Source of the DNA: Lachnospiraceae bacterium
GTDB lineage: Bacteria; Bacillota; Clostridia; Lachnospirales; Lachnospiraceae
Direction: 5' to 3'
NCBI GenBank assembly: GCA_024403515.1
Contig: JAKSRS010000001.1
Location: 1 to 64,000 of the forward strand
DNA length: 64,000 nucleotides
Shown: positions 35,656 through 45,308 of the stretch, piece after piece
Position numbering within the stretch: position 1 is the first letter of the stretch
Layout: every line of letters starts with the position of its first letter
Notes under the pieces: model-generated
Told to the model about the DNA's origin: nothing
The model's input: only the letters and a program-made list of their open reading frames with translations
The model's database searches: none
Position numbers and translations under genes: made by a program

Positions 35656-36888
35656 TTATCTGTAGTCATCTGATAAGAAGGGAAAAAGAAATAGTATCGG
35701 CCAGATGATACACATCCAGACCGCATTTCTGTAGTCAAATCCCCTTAATGTAAAGAAAGAAATGTATAAGCTGAAAACAAAAGTAAACATCAGGGCGTTT
35801 AGGCTAAATCGGTTGAAAAACAGTTTCATTCCGACGTACCTTTTTACTTTCTTTATAAAAAGCAACGAAACAAGTCCAATCACACTGTACGCGGTAAAAA
35901 ATGCCGTGAACATATCTGAAAATTTCCAGTAAAGACTTGATAGCGGACCGTGCTTTGTAAATTCACTATATAATTTGCCGGTCTTAGAAAAGCCCTTGCC
36001 ATCTTCGTTGGCCATTATTGTGTAGGGCGCAAAGAAGTAGGATAAGATATCTTTACTCCATTCAATAATGTTGTCCTTCTTTCTTATGGTAAAACCGAAT
36101 TCATCCACGTAACGCTCTACAACTTCTTTTCCTGCATCCCCGTAATGTTCATAAAGGCTGGGAACAAAAGTATCCCACATATACTCACTTGAAAGATAGT
36201 TTGCATGAGCAACACTGCTGTCATATCCTGTCTGTTCAAGGTAGAAAGTATACGTAATCTCGCTAAAATGCGGCCACACAAATCGCTGCAGTTCGTAACA
36301 TTTAAGCGTTCTTTCGCATCTTCCCATACTCTGAGGTGTCGCAAGCTTATTATTCACAAACATAAGCCCTATAACTATGAGAATAAAGCTTCCCCATTTG
36401 GCTATGCGTCCTAAAGCGTTTCCGTATATCTGCTTTTCTCTTAGTAAGCTCTCGTCAACGCCAATTGAAATCACCCACAAAAAGACTGAAATATAGATTG
36501 AAACCGGTGATACCTGCATAATTGTCGACAAGAAGAAGGGATTTGAGATAATAAAAAACCCTATGGTAAAGCTCATCAATAAATCATTTGTCAGAGACTT
36601 TGCAAAAGAAACCACACAGGCTGTTGCAAAAACTAACTGAAAAAGGTACAGAATAGGCGCAAACGTACTCATTGTCGAGGTGTGAAGAAGGATAAACCTG
36701 ACGAAATACATATAAAAATAATTCATATATTCGTCGCACACCCTGCGATTAGCCGCATCAATATATTCTCTGCAAACAGCAAGATCAGGCACGACGGTTA
36801 TATTGGATACAACCCACACAATGGCAAGTGCCAGCTGAATAGCTGTCAGCAGAACAAATGTATATCTGGCAGTTTTCTTAATGAACAT
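35656..36888 (-). CDS. Polytopic membrane protein of unknown function, GT-C-like
   Basis: 410 residues with about nine helices and a central outer loop (about 190-300) rich in aromatic and acidic residues. The N-terminal segment after helix 1 (DLAVCREYIDAANRR) and the overall layout fit a GT-C membrane transferase, but no conserved motif is clear. The start overlaps wecE by 11 bases, so the genes are likely coupled. It lies between the aminosugar gene and another GT-C-like protein. An alternative is a polymerase-like membrane protein. Confidence 0.5.
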   Translation of the reverse strand: MFIKKTARYTFVLLTAIQLALAIVWVVSNITVVPDLAVCREYIDAANRRVCDEYMNYFYMYFVRFILLHTSTMSTFAPILYLFQLVFATACVVSFAKSLTNDLLMSFTIGFFIISNPFFLSTIMQVSPVSIYISVFLWVISIGVDESLLREKQIYGNALGRIAKWGSFILIVIGLMFVNNKLATPQSMGRCERTLKCYELQRFVWPHFSEITYTFYLEQTGYDSSVAHANYLSSEYMWDTFVPSLYEHYGDAGKEVVERYVDEFGFTIRKKDNIIEWSKDILSYFFAPYTIMANEDGKGFSKTGKLYSEFTKHGPLSSLYWKFSDMFTAFFTAYSVIGLVSLLFIKKVKRYVGMKLFFNRFSLNALMFTFVFSLYISFFTLRGFDYRNAVWMCIIWPILFLFPFLSDDYR

Positions 36889-38011
36889 TGTAGAATTCTT
36901 TTACCTTCTCAATAATGTAGTCAACTTCCTCGTCCTTTAATCCATAGTAAAGTGGAAGTCTTGTAAGTCTTTCGGATTCCTTGGTTGTGTAAACATCTTC
37001 TCCTGAAAATCTACCGAATTTCTGTCCGGCAGGTGCACTGTGAAGAGGCACATAGTGGAATACCGACATAATATTGTTAGCCTTAAGGAAGGCTATAAGT
37101 TCAGATCTTTCTTTAATATCTGCTGCCTTAATGTAAAACATATGGGCATTATGAACGCAGCCTTCAGGAATGAAAGGAAGTTCAATCTTTCCTGCATCTT
37201 TAAGGCACTTTAATCCTTCATAGTACTTATTCCAAACATGAAGTCTTGCTTCGTTGATTTCATCAGCAAGTTCAAGCTGAGCGTAAAGGTAAGCTGCATT
37301 AAGTTCGCTTGGAAGGTATGAAGAACCAAAGTTCTGCCATGTATACTTATCTACCTGTCCTCTGAAGAACTTACTGCGGTCAGTTCCCTTTTCACGGAAG
37401 ATTTCGGCCATCTCAACCTTTGCAGGATCGCTAATTAAAATAGCTCCACCCTCTCCCATGCTGTAGTTTTTGGTTTCATGGAAGCTAAGTGCACCAAAGT
37501 CACCAATTGTTCCCAGTGCCTTACCCTTATATGTTGACATGATACCCTGAGCAGCATCTTCGATAACAATAAGGTTATGACGCTTGGCTATATCCATGAT
37601 AGTATCCATTTCACACGAAACACCTGCATAGTGAACGGGAGCAATCGCTTTAGTTTTATCTGTAATTGCCTGTTCAATAAGCTTTTCATCAATGTTCATT
37701 GTATCAGGACGAATATCTACAAATACGCATGTCGCACCACGAAGTGCAAAAGCGTCTGCAGTAGATACGAATGTATATGAAGGAAGAATAACCTCATCGC
37801 CGGGCTTAATGTTTGCAAGCAATGCTGCAAGTTCAAGTGCATGTGTGCATGAAGTTGTGAGTAAGGCCTTAGAAGTCTTGGTCTTATTTTCAAGCCATGC
37901 ATTATCTTTCTTTGTAAATGCGCCATCACCACAAATCTTCTGGGCATCTACTGCCTGCTTCATATATTCCATTTCTTTTCCTGTAAAAGGAGGAACGTTA
38001 AAATTAATCAT
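36878..38011 (-). CDS. wecE: dTDP-4-amino-4,6-dideoxygalactose transaminase
   Basis: 377 residues, closely matching E. coli WecE/RffA in length and motif order: FNVPPFTGKE at the N-terminus, LTTSCTHALE, SYTFVSTADAF, VHYAGVSCEMDT, EDAAQG, the PLP lysine in FHETKNYSMGEGG near 181, and FFRGQVDKYTWQNFGSS. WecE moves an amino group from glutamate to C4 of dTDP-4-keto-6-deoxygalactose/glucose, giving dTDP-Fuc4N. Its substrate comes from RmlA and RmlB in the adjacent operon. The matching acetyltransferase WecD is not obvious nearby. It is followed by GT-C-like genes. Confidence 0.9.
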   Translation of the reverse strand: MINFNVPPFTGKEMEYMKQAVDAQKICGDGAFTKKDNAWLENKTKTSKALLTTSCTHALELAALLANIKPGDEVILPSYTFVSTADAFALRGATCVFVDIRPDTMNIDEKLIEQAITDKTKAIAPVHYAGVSCEMDTIMDIAKRHNLIVIEDAAQGIMSTYKGKALGTIGDFGALSFHETKNYSMGEGGAILISDPAKVEMAEIFREKGTDRSKFFRGQVDKYTWQNFGSSYLPSELNAAYLYAQLELADEINEARLHVWNKYYEGLKCLKDAGKIELPFIPEGCVHNAHMFYIKAADIKERSELIAFLKANNIMSVFHYVPLHSAPAGQKFGRFSGEDVYTTKESERLTRLPLYYGLKDEEVDYIIEKVKEFYNVH

Positions 38012-38028
38012 TTCTTTGTATCCTTTCT

Positions 38029-39903
38029 TTATCCGACCTCACCGGGTGCAAACACCCAGAATGTATCACAATGATAAATACCACTATAGTCGTAATATTT
38101 TAAGAAATCATAAAGAATCTCAAGCTTTTTTATATATGTTTTGCCAAGGATTGCTTCCGTTTTGGAAGTATCGCCTGCTACATACTCTAAATATGCATCC
38201 ATACCGTCATTTCCAAGTACGATAACTGGAAGTTTAACCCCTTTTTCAAAGTGAAGCGCCTTTAAAAGTCTCATCTCATTTTCAAACTTTTCATAAGAAA
38301 ATGATGCAAGGCTGGGCCATACCGTTGAAATTGCAGGTTTTGCATCAAGGTAAAAAGAAAGTCCCGCAGCATTACCAAATACCAAGATGGTGCTTCCCTT
38401 ATAATCTTTTTCCCAGATTTCACTAATATCTGTAAGATAGGTTGCATTAGACTCAATCGTCTTCATGCCCTTTAATATTCTATTGTTGTCTACCCTGCAG
38501 TTTATAGGCTTTCCTCCGCCGTCACGGAAGGTAAAGTTAAGTCCAAACAAAACGCTGTGAAGACCACCCGTAAGGGTAATAAGTAATGCAAAAATGCATA
38601 CAGGATTAACCCATTTTTTGGTCTTTAATACAGAAACCAATATGCCAAGCATTAAAGGAAGAATCAGATACTGGTTATTTAGTACCGAATACATTCCGTT
38701 ATTGCTTCCAAGCGGTGTAATAAATATAACAACAAGTGCACTTGCCGCAAGGATTTTGTATTCAAATGAAAACAGTGATTTTTCATTAGGAATAAGCGCA
38801 ATCACCAAAAGGCTGATGATTGAAATCACTAAAACTACAATGTTTATTCCATACATTGAGCTGTATTCAAAGTAATTGTCAGTATAAAGTCCTGTTCTTC
38901 TAAACCAGAAAACAGTAAAAAGAAAAACCACAAACGTCGCAATATACTTTAAGCTTGAAAAGAATTTTAAAACCTTTTCACTTTTAATCTTAGGTTCAAT
39001 AAACTTTACGCTTACAAGGCTTATAACTCCAACAAAAACTGCTGCCACAATCATAAGTATGGCCCAGTAGGAAATTCCTATATAGCCTGAATATGCTGTA
39101 AACAAAAGCCCCTTAGGTGAATACTGGCTTGTCGCATCTCCACCACCGGAAAACATCTGTGTGATGCCCCTAAAGTAAGCCTCGTATCCGCGTGTTGCAA
39201 ATGCAAGCATAATACATAATGCAAAAGAAAGAACATAGCCTAAAATACACATCAAAGTCTTTCTCATTGAGACTTTAAAGGTTTCTTTTCTTACAATCGA
39301 TACATACCAGACAACAACAATTAATGCAGCCTCACAAAGGTTGGGAAGACGTACAAAAACGTTGGCTCCAAGGCAAATTCCTGCAATTATAAAGAAACGG
39401 TTTTCTTTGGAAACCGAGGTTGAAACTTCAGCTTCGTAAATGAAGATCACGCCTAAAAGCAGGAACAGATATGTAAGGTAATTATATAAAACCGCAGTCG
39501 GACACCAGCTAAGTCCCGCTGCAATCATCACTCCAACAAAAGTAACGTGCTTGGAAAGCTTCACCCTTTTAGTAAGGAAAAAGAACGCCACCAGTAAAAT
39601 CAGGCATTTTACGCTGCCTGTGTAGATATTAAGCCCAAGCATTGTATTTCCACCCGGAAGAAGGGTGAAAAGCCTGCCGATTATATTGGACAAAAATGTG
39701 GAAAAAAACCACATATCGTCGAGGTTTGAAGAAAACTTAAAGTTACTGTAATTGTATGCAGTATCAGTAATTTCAAGCCCTTTATCAACGCGGCAGAAAG
39801 AGTACGTTGCGATAATAACAGGATAAAGGCAGGAAAGAACTTTATCGAGTATTCTGTTTTGTGAAATAAAGTTTTTAACCTTATTCTTCATTAATGATTC
39901 CAT
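38029..39903 (-). CDS. Large polytopic membrane protein, probable GT-C glycosyltransferase
   Basis: 624 residues with about 11-12 helices and a C-terminal outer domain of about 150 residues. An early acidic loop, GLEITDTAYNYSNF (about 42-55), is where GT-C enzymes carry catalytic aspartates. The domain order fits the GT39/GT83 superfamily using polyprenyl-phosphate sugars. It overlaps the acyltransferase stop by 23 bases. The start is uncertain: ATG codons at 39901-39903 and 39889-39891 both lack strong ribosome binding sites. Donor and acceptor are unknown. Confidence 0.65.
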   Translation of the reverse strand: MESLMKNKVKNFISQNRILDKVLSCLYPVIIATYSFCRVDKGLEITDTAYNYSNFKFSSNLDDMWFFSTFLSNIIGRLFTLLPGGNTMLGLNIYTGSVKCLILLVAFFFLTKRVKLSKHVTFVGVMIAAGLSWCPTAVLYNYLTYLFLLLGVIFIYEAEVSTSVSKENRFFIIAGICLGANVFVRLPNLCEAALIVVVWYVSIVRKETFKVSMRKTLMCILGYVLSFALCIMLAFATRGYEAYFRGITQMFSGGGDATSQYSPKGLLFTAYSGYIGISYWAILMIVAAVFVGVISLVSVKFIEPKIKSEKVLKFFSSLKYIATFVVFLFTVFWFRRTGLYTDNYFEYSSMYGINIVVLVISIISLLVIALIPNEKSLFSFEYKILAASALVVIFITPLGSNNGMYSVLNNQYLILPLMLGILVSVLKTKKWVNPVCIFALLITLTGGLHSVLFGLNFTFRDGGGKPINCRVDNNRILKGMKTIESNATYLTDISEIWEKDYKGSTILVFGNAAGLSFYLDAKPAISTVWPSLASFSYEKFENEMRLLKALHFEKGVKLPVIVLGNDGMDAYLEYVAGDTSKTEAILGKTYIKKLEILYDFLKYYDYSGIYHCDTFWVFAPGEVG

Positions 39904-40990
39904 CCAGTTTATTTAACCAGGCCGTAATCTTCATTCTGCCGGTTAATTTTTTAATCAGATCAAAAATGCACTTTCTTACAAAGTCAAAACACATGCCCAC
40001 GATAAACATACATATGACTGCGCCAAGAAGGCATAAGATAAATTTCAGGCTCGATTTGGTATAAGCATCATAAAGCCCGAAGATTTCCTGCCATTTAAAT
40101 CTTATAGCAGGATTTTCGTGGAAAAGATAAACGCCTAAGGTCATAGGGGATACTGCACATATTATATCTGCTATTTTTCCCTCTATCTTTTTACCGTTTA
40201 CAACAATCATAAAAAGACCTATTGAACTAAGCAGCGCAAATATATGGTTGTAGTTAAATGCAACCTTCTTAAGTTCTGCAAAGTGACCGGTTCTTTGGTT
40301 TAATACGGAAACCACTTCGTTTTCGGCAAATATTAAGGCAGCTCCTATAACGTAAAGGCCAATTGCCTTTCCCTTTGTATCTACTGCTTTAAGCCCGTAA
40401 AGTCTTATATATCCTGCAATTAAAAACAGAATCATAAACCACAATGCATCGTAGCCTAAATTGTCAGGCACAAAGATTATCGGGCTTATACTCTTAACCA
40501 CGGATTCATAGATTACTAAAAATATAATTATGAGGCTAAGCTTCTTTTGACTCATTTTATTAACTGCCAAAGCAAGCACAGGCGAGAAAAGATACATGAT
40601 AATGTACTTTGTAATAAACCAGTACTTATTGGCATGAATCGGAAAGAAAAACTCAAAAAGCGTGTAGTTATTTATGTATCCCGGCTCAAAAAGGTTAAAT
40701 GAAAGGCCGACAAAAAGACCAATCACTGAGTAAAATAGCACCTGACAGATAAGTTCTGCAAGTCTTGTAGTCTTAAACCTTGATTTAACGAGGAAATAAC
40801 CTGAAATCAGGACGTAAACGTTAACGGCCTGGATACAAAGGCTTTCCAAAATCCAGCTGATTATGTGATTTACTCCACCTTCAGTAGAAGCTAAAATCTT
40901 GCTCTTATCAAGCGCATGAAGAACTATAACCATGCACATTGATATCATTCTTAATAATTCAAAAGAAGCATTTCTCTGCTTATTCTTCAT
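39881..40990 (-). CDS. Membrane acyltransferase 3 family protein
   Basis: 369 residues with about ten helices. The N-terminal signature FELLRMISMCMVIVLHALD carries the family histidine, and a second conserved segment, ANKYWFITKYIIMYLFSPVL, follows near 120. These proteins acetylate (or otherwise acylate) cell-surface glycans, taking acyl groups across the membrane. The start overlaps the preceding GT2 stop by one base, so the two are coupled. A SGNH esterase at 43525-44361 in the same operon could balance or complete the acylation. Confidence 0.85.
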   Translation of the reverse strand: MKNKQRNASFELLRMISMCMVIVLHALDKSKILASTEGGVNHIISWILESLCIQAVNVYVLISGYFLVKSRFKTTRLAELICQVLFYSVIGLFVGLSFNLFEPGYINNYTLFEFFFPIHANKYWFITKYIIMYLFSPVLALAVNKMSQKKLSLIIIFLVIYESVVKSISPIIFVPDNLGYDALWFMILFLIAGYIRLYGLKAVDTKGKAIGLYVIGAALIFAENEVVSVLNQRTGHFAELKKVAFNYNHIFALLSSIGLFMIVVNGKKIEGKIADIICAVSPMTLGVYLFHENPAIRFKWQEIFGLYDAYTKSSLKFILCLLGAVICMFIVGMCFDFVRKCIFDLIKKLTGRMKITAWLNKLDGIINEE

Positions 40991-41925
40991 TACATATTTC
41001 CTTTAACATTATCAGTATATGTTCTGATTATATACTTTGGACGACCCTTAACTTCTTCATAAACTCTTGCAAGATAATGTCCGACTATTCCAAGACTTAT
41101 CATGATAAAGCCGCCAATTAATAAAATCAAAAGTATAACTGTAGTAAAACCTTCTGCAGCTGTGCCGCTTATGTATTTAACAAGTGTCTGAATTCCCATT
41201 ATGATAGCAAACAAGATAGAAATAAAACCAAAACCGGTCACAATCTGTAAGGGGAAAGTGGAAAAACTTGTTGCGTTATTAATCGCATATTTCATAAGTG
41301 ACTTAAAAGACCACTTTGTTTCTCCATACTGTCTTTGTGCCACTTCGTATTCAAGCTTGGTTGTCTTAAATCCTACCCAGAAAGAAAGTGCTCTAAAGAA
41401 GGTATTTCTTTCAGGCAAAGAAAGTAAAACGTTTACTACCTTTCGGTCCAAAAGCTTGTAATCAGATGTTGACTTCATATCCATTCTGATAAGTTTGGAC
41501 ATGATATCGTAAAAAAGGCCTGCGCACATTTTGTGAAACAAACTTTCTTTTCCTCTTGAAGACTTAACTCCTTCAACTACCTCGTAGCCTTCATTCCACT
41601 TTTCAACCATCTTAGGAATCAGTGTCGGAGGGTGCTGTAAATCGCAGTCCATTACAACTACGCAGTCACCTACAGCAGTTTCAAGACCTGCAAATATTGA
41701 GGCTTCCTTACCAAAATTACGGCTGAAGGATACACCCTTTATTCGTTTGTTCTTCATGGCCTGTTCTTCGATTTTTTCAAAAGTTTTGTCAGCTGAACCG
41801 TCATTTACAAAAACAAGTTCATAATCAATTGAATTTTCTTCAAGAAGCTTAGAAAGAACTGATGCTGTATTTTCTATATTTTCTTCTTCATTAAATGATG
41901 GGATTACAACAGATAATAATGCCAT
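40990..41925 (-). CDS. Polyprenyl-phosphate glycosyltransferase, GtrB-like
   Basis: 311 residues: GT2 domain (1-225) with VVIPSFNEEENIE, DCDLQHPP near 94 and the QRQYGETKWSFKSL motif near 205 that is typical of GtrB/DPM1-type enzymes, then two C-terminal helices (about 232-255 and 265-290). It loads undecaprenyl phosphate with a hexose. It is directly downstream of the GtrII-like GT-C protein (41945-43513), the likely acceptor-side partner, matching the GtrB-Gtr pairing known from O-antigen glucosylation. Confidence 0.9.
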   Translation of the reverse strand: MALLSVVIPSFNEEENIENTASVLSKLLEENSIDYELVFVNDGSADKTFEKIEEQAMKNKRIKGVSFSRNFGKEASIFAGLETAVGDCVVVMDCDLQHPPTLIPKMVEKWNEGYEVVEGVKSSRGKESLFHKMCAGLFYDIMSKLIRMDMKSTSDYKLLDRKVVNVLLSLPERNTFFRALSFWVGFKTTKLEYEVAQRQYGETKWSFKSLMKYAINNATSFSTFPLQIVTGFGFISILFAIIMGIQTLVKYISGTAAEGFTTVILLILLIGGFIMISLGIVGHYLARVYEEVKGRPKYIIRTYTDNVKGNM

Positions 41926-41944
41926 TTTAGCCCTCTCTTTGTAT

Positions 41945-43513
41945 CTATCTCACATTTTCGGTTTTTATATATAAGATTCCGTCTGATACCACCGTCGATC
42001 CCGCATCCGGGAAAGATGCCATCGATGCATATAACGGCGAATCATAAAATTCAACAACATAATCTTCAGGAAGCACATTAATGGTTATTCCAAGATAGTG
42101 CTTAAAAAAGTCTGCGTAATTTTCCCCTTTATAAAGAAGATAATCACCGCTGACACCAATCAGTCCACCGGTAACATCCCCTGTAATATCAGTAGTCGGG
42201 AAGTTATCCTGTCCTACCACTCCAACCATGGCGATGGGAATCCCCTGATAATACCCCGGTGTCTGCTCTATTCTGTCGGCAAGCCTTACGCAGTAGGCAT
42301 AAGTCTTTTCATACTTTTTATTCAGATTTGAATATGCAATATTGTCAGTAACTAAATATGTAAAAGAAAGAACAACTGTGCATACCAAAGTAACCCAGCA
42401 GATGATGTTACTTAAGTTTCCTTCTTCTAAAGACACGCTTTTAGAAATAACCGAAAGGGCAAATACAATAAAGATTACCCACTGATAACGCATCAGAACG
42501 TGATAGGTCACATCCGAAGAAATAAGAAGAATTGCATTTGTAAGGCAGGGAATCAATACTGCCAGTACAAGTGTAAATACGTAGAACAGAACCTTTTTAA
42601 AGTAACCTCTTTGGTAGGCTTTTATTACCAGTAAAACTATGGCCAAAAGAAGGATTACAAAAAAGCTTACTGCTGAAAATGCATTAGGAACTACAACCTT
42701 ACTTTTAAGTGTAAAGTTTAAAAAGTCTGCATACATAAGTTTTACGGTGGATAGAATTCCAGTCTTATTCGCAGATGTCATTCCATTTATTCCCTGATAT
42801 GTTGCAAGTTCTCTTCCCTGAATAAGGAGTAAAACTCTAAGCATTACATAATAAACAACAAGGCCGCCTGCTCCCATAAGAACAAATCTCAAAATATTCT
42901 TGGCCTTATCCAAAGCCTTATTTTCTTCCAATAGAACGTTAACCGCCAAAAAGAAGCAAAGAAGAATTGCTACACTAAGGTAGGCCTGATAAGTTCCCAT
43001 ACCGAAGCCTAATAATACTGCTCCGATTACCCATGAAAATTTCCCAGGGTTCTTTGAAGGCTTAACCATATATACTGAAAGCACACACAAAAGAAGGCCA
43101 AGCATATAGCCATCCATTGTAAAAACGTATGCAAAATTTCCGGCAAGGGTCGGAAATGTGACAAGTACTGCGGCGCAAAGCGCTGCAAACAATGAATTAT
43201 TTATATCAAAAATATTTACTATTACTGCTGCGGTAAGTGAAAGATAAAAAATAGAAAGAATCCCTATCAACCAGGGAAGGGAATAAAAAGACGATATTCC
43301 TGCGGATATTTCCAAAAACCATCTTCCGGATGTAATCATGTTCTGATCAAAGTAGATGCTTGCAAGTCCGTCGTGATTTGGAACGTCACTTAAAAGAATT
43401 GACATATGAGAAATGAGCGCAACAACAAAAGCGGTTACAAAAGCCACTTTCGAACTCTTTCCCATCTTTTCAGTTAATTTCTTAAAAGAAAACTCTACCG
43501 AATTAATCTTCAT
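41945..43513 (-). CDS. GtrII-like glucosyltransferase membrane protein (GT-C)
   Basis: 522 residues, about 10-12 helices. The segment NHDGLASIYFDQNMITSGRWFLEI (about 45-68) matches, in its NHDGL and SGRWFLE parts, the glucosyl transferase GtrII family, with acidic residues in the first outer loop. A soluble tail follows (about 400-522). These proteins move a hexose from undecaprenyl phosphate to a surface glycan. The GtrB-like gene immediately downstream should supply the donor. A GtrA-type small flippase was not found nearby. Confidence 0.82.
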   Translation of the reverse strand: MKINSVEFSFKKLTEKMGKSSKVAFVTAFVVALISHMSILLSDVPNHDGLASIYFDQNMITSGRWFLEISAGISSFYSLPWLIGILSIFYLSLTAAVIVNIFDINNSLFAALCAAVLVTFPTLAGNFAYVFTMDGYMLGLLLCVLSVYMVKPSKNPGKFSWVIGAVLLGFGMGTYQAYLSVAILLCFFLAVNVLLEENKALDKAKNILRFVLMGAGGLVVYYVMLRVLLLIQGRELATYQGINGMTSANKTGILSTVKLMYADFLNFTLKSKVVVPNAFSAVSFFVILLLAIVLLVIKAYQRGYFKKVLFYVFTLVLAVLIPCLTNAILLISSDVTYHVLMRYQWVIFIVFALSVISKSVSLEEGNLSNIICWVTLVCTVVLSFTYLVTDNIAYSNLNKKYEKTYAYCVRLADRIEQTPGYYQGIPIAMVGVVGQDNFPTTDITGDVTGGLIGVSGDYLLYKGENYADFFKHYLGITINVLPEDYVVEFYDSPLYASMASFPDAGSTVVSDGILYIKTENVR

Positions 43514-43524
43514 ATCTTCTCACT

Positions 43525-44361
43525 TTACTTAAGATTTATAGCTTCAAGCATAATATCTGCTATCAGTCTTGCTCCGTCATCATTAATGTGCATTCCGTCA
43601 TATAGATAGTCTGCACTGTTATCCTTATTGATGGGGCCGTTTAACGATGTAAATTTCAAACCGTATTCTTCACAGACGAGCATTTCCTGCTCTATATAAT
43701 CAGGAAGGCTTCCGTGTCCCGTGCTATATATATCACTGTCGCCAAGAACTGTATTATAATTTGGTGCCATGACGATAATCTCAGCCTCAGGTGCCGCCTT
43801 TTTTAAGTTTTCGACTGATACTCTAAGCGCTCCTGTAAAGGTCTCTTCATTATATTTATCTTCGGGGTCATAAATTCTTGCACCGTTTAAATAGTCGTTT
43901 AAGCCCTGACAAATAAAGATATACTTCACCTTCGAAAAATCGGCCTTACTAAGCTCATTTAGCGACGCTTCAACATAGTCAAAATTTCCATCGTAAAAGT
44001 CGACATAGTATTGGGGGCGTTCTGCCTTCTGAGTCAAAAAATCCTTTTTTAATACCGCCTTGGAAAGATCAACCATAGAAAAATATCTCCATGGATTTTC
44101 AATGCAACTTTCTGTGGGCTTATTATTCATCATTGTTCCACCCACCGCGGCATTTAACACTCGAAGTTTACTTTCTTTTGCAAATACTCTTGAAGGGCCT
44201 GTGGGGCCTCGAAAGTTTCCCATATTGGAATCTCCGAATATTACAACGTCATAAACCTCTTTTGTTTGTCCATAACCCAATCGAAGTCCCAAAACAACTA
44301 AGAGAGCCAAAAGAACGGATAGCACTATTGATACAATTGTTATTGTTCTACTGTCTTTCAT
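43525..44361 (-). CDS. Membrane-anchored SGNH hydrolase
   Basis: 278 residues with an N-terminal anchor (about 7-27) and a SGNH domain with all blocks: nucleophile Ser45 in IFGDSNMGN, GLND near 157 and the DGMH pair near 260. Its active site lies outside the cell. The likely role is removing or transferring O-acyl groups on the glycan, consistent with an acyltransferase gene in the same operon. The start overlaps the upstream GT2 by 14 bases. The substrate is unknown. Confidence 0.82.
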   Translation of the reverse strand: MKDSRTITIVSIVLSVLLALLVVLGLRLGYGQTKEVYDVVIFGDSNMGNFRGPTGPSRVFAKESKLRVLNAAVGGTMMNNKPTESCIENPWRYFSMVDLSKAVLKKDFLTQKAERPQYYVDFYDGNFDYVEASLNELSKADFSKVKYIFICQGLNDYLNGARIYDPEDKYNEETFTGALRVSVENLKKAAPEAEIIVMAPNYNTVLGDSDIYSTGHGSLPDYIEQEMLVCEEYGLKFTSLNGPINKDNSADYLYDGMHINDDGARLIADIMLEAINLK

Positions 44362-45289
44362 CCTTTGTTATCCTGCTTCTTATTACGTACTGTGGTGAAT
44401 TATTCATGCTTATATACATTCTTCCAATGTATTCACCGATAAGTCCAAGCATAAGCATCATCATTCCGCCTATGAATACTATTGCGCTCATAAGAGACGA
44501 AAATCCCATAGGTACATCGGGAACAACAAATCTTTTTATAATTGTGTATACACCATAAATAAATCCGAGCGCCGCCAGGGTTCCTCCCATAGCAGTTGCC
44601 ACTCTGAGGGGCTTTACGGAAAATGCCGTAAAACCGTTAATCCAAAGATTTAAAAGCTTACCAAAAGTATATCCTGATGTTCCGATTTCACGATTTCTGT
44701 GATTAACATCAACGTTTACTATTCTTTTGGTTGTTCTAAGTACTAATCCAATTACATAAGGATATGCATTGGAATAATTAATCATGTCATCAACCACAAA
44801 TCTTCTTACAGCAAAATAGCTTGATACAAAAAGCTCCTTCGGCTTTCCAAGAAGATACTGTGCCATTTTTTCATTCATGAAGGTTCCGAAATTTCTGAAG
44901 GCAGAATGCTTTTTGTGAGCATATCTTGCATATACGGCATCTGCTCCTTCATCAAGGGCATCCAACAGTTTTCCAACCTCGTTTGCCGGTGTCTGTCCGT
45001 CATCATCAAGGCAGACTACATACTCTCCCTTTGTCTCTCTAAGGCCTGCCATTAAGGCTGAATGCTGGCCAAAGTTTCTTGCAAAGTCGATTCCTGTGAT
45101 ATTATCATGAGACTCAACCAATGATTTAATAACATCCAGTGTATTGTCCGGTGAGCAGTCATTTACAAGGACTATTTCATAAGAAAAACGATCCTGCATG
45201 CTTTTCATGGTTTCATCTATTTCATTAATGACATTTCCAAGTGTCTGCTCAGATCTGTAACATGGAATTACAAAAGATACCTGCTTCAT
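44348..45289 (-). CDS. Polyprenyl-phosphate glycosyltransferase, ArnC/GtrB-like
   Basis: 313 residues: GT2 domain (1-220) starting SFVIPCYRSE, with DDDGQTP near 95 and HRNREIGTSGYTFGKL near 200 typical of ArnC/GtrB enzymes, then two C-terminal helices. It makes an undecaprenyl-phosphate sugar. It follows the PseH- and PseC-type genes, so the sugar might be a diaminotrideoxyhexose, but that is speculation. It is the third synthase of this class in region C. Confidence 0.88.
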   Translation of the reverse strand: MKQVSFVIPCYRSEQTLGNVINEIDETMKSMQDRFSYEIVLVNDCSPDNTLDVIKSLVESHDNITGIDFARNFGQHSALMAGLRETKGEYVVCLDDDGQTPANEVGKLLDALDEGADAVYARYAHKKHSAFRNFGTFMNEKMAQYLLGKPKELFVSSYFAVRRFVVDDMINYSNAYPYVIGLVLRTTKRIVNVDVNHRNREIGTSGYTFGKLLNLWINGFTAFSVKPLRVATAMGGTLAALGFIYGVYTIIKRFVVPDVPMGFSSLMSAIVFIGGMMMLMLGLIGEYIGRMYISMNNSPQYVIRSRITKDERQ

Positions 45290-45308
45290 TTCAAATCCTT
45301 CTTTATCT

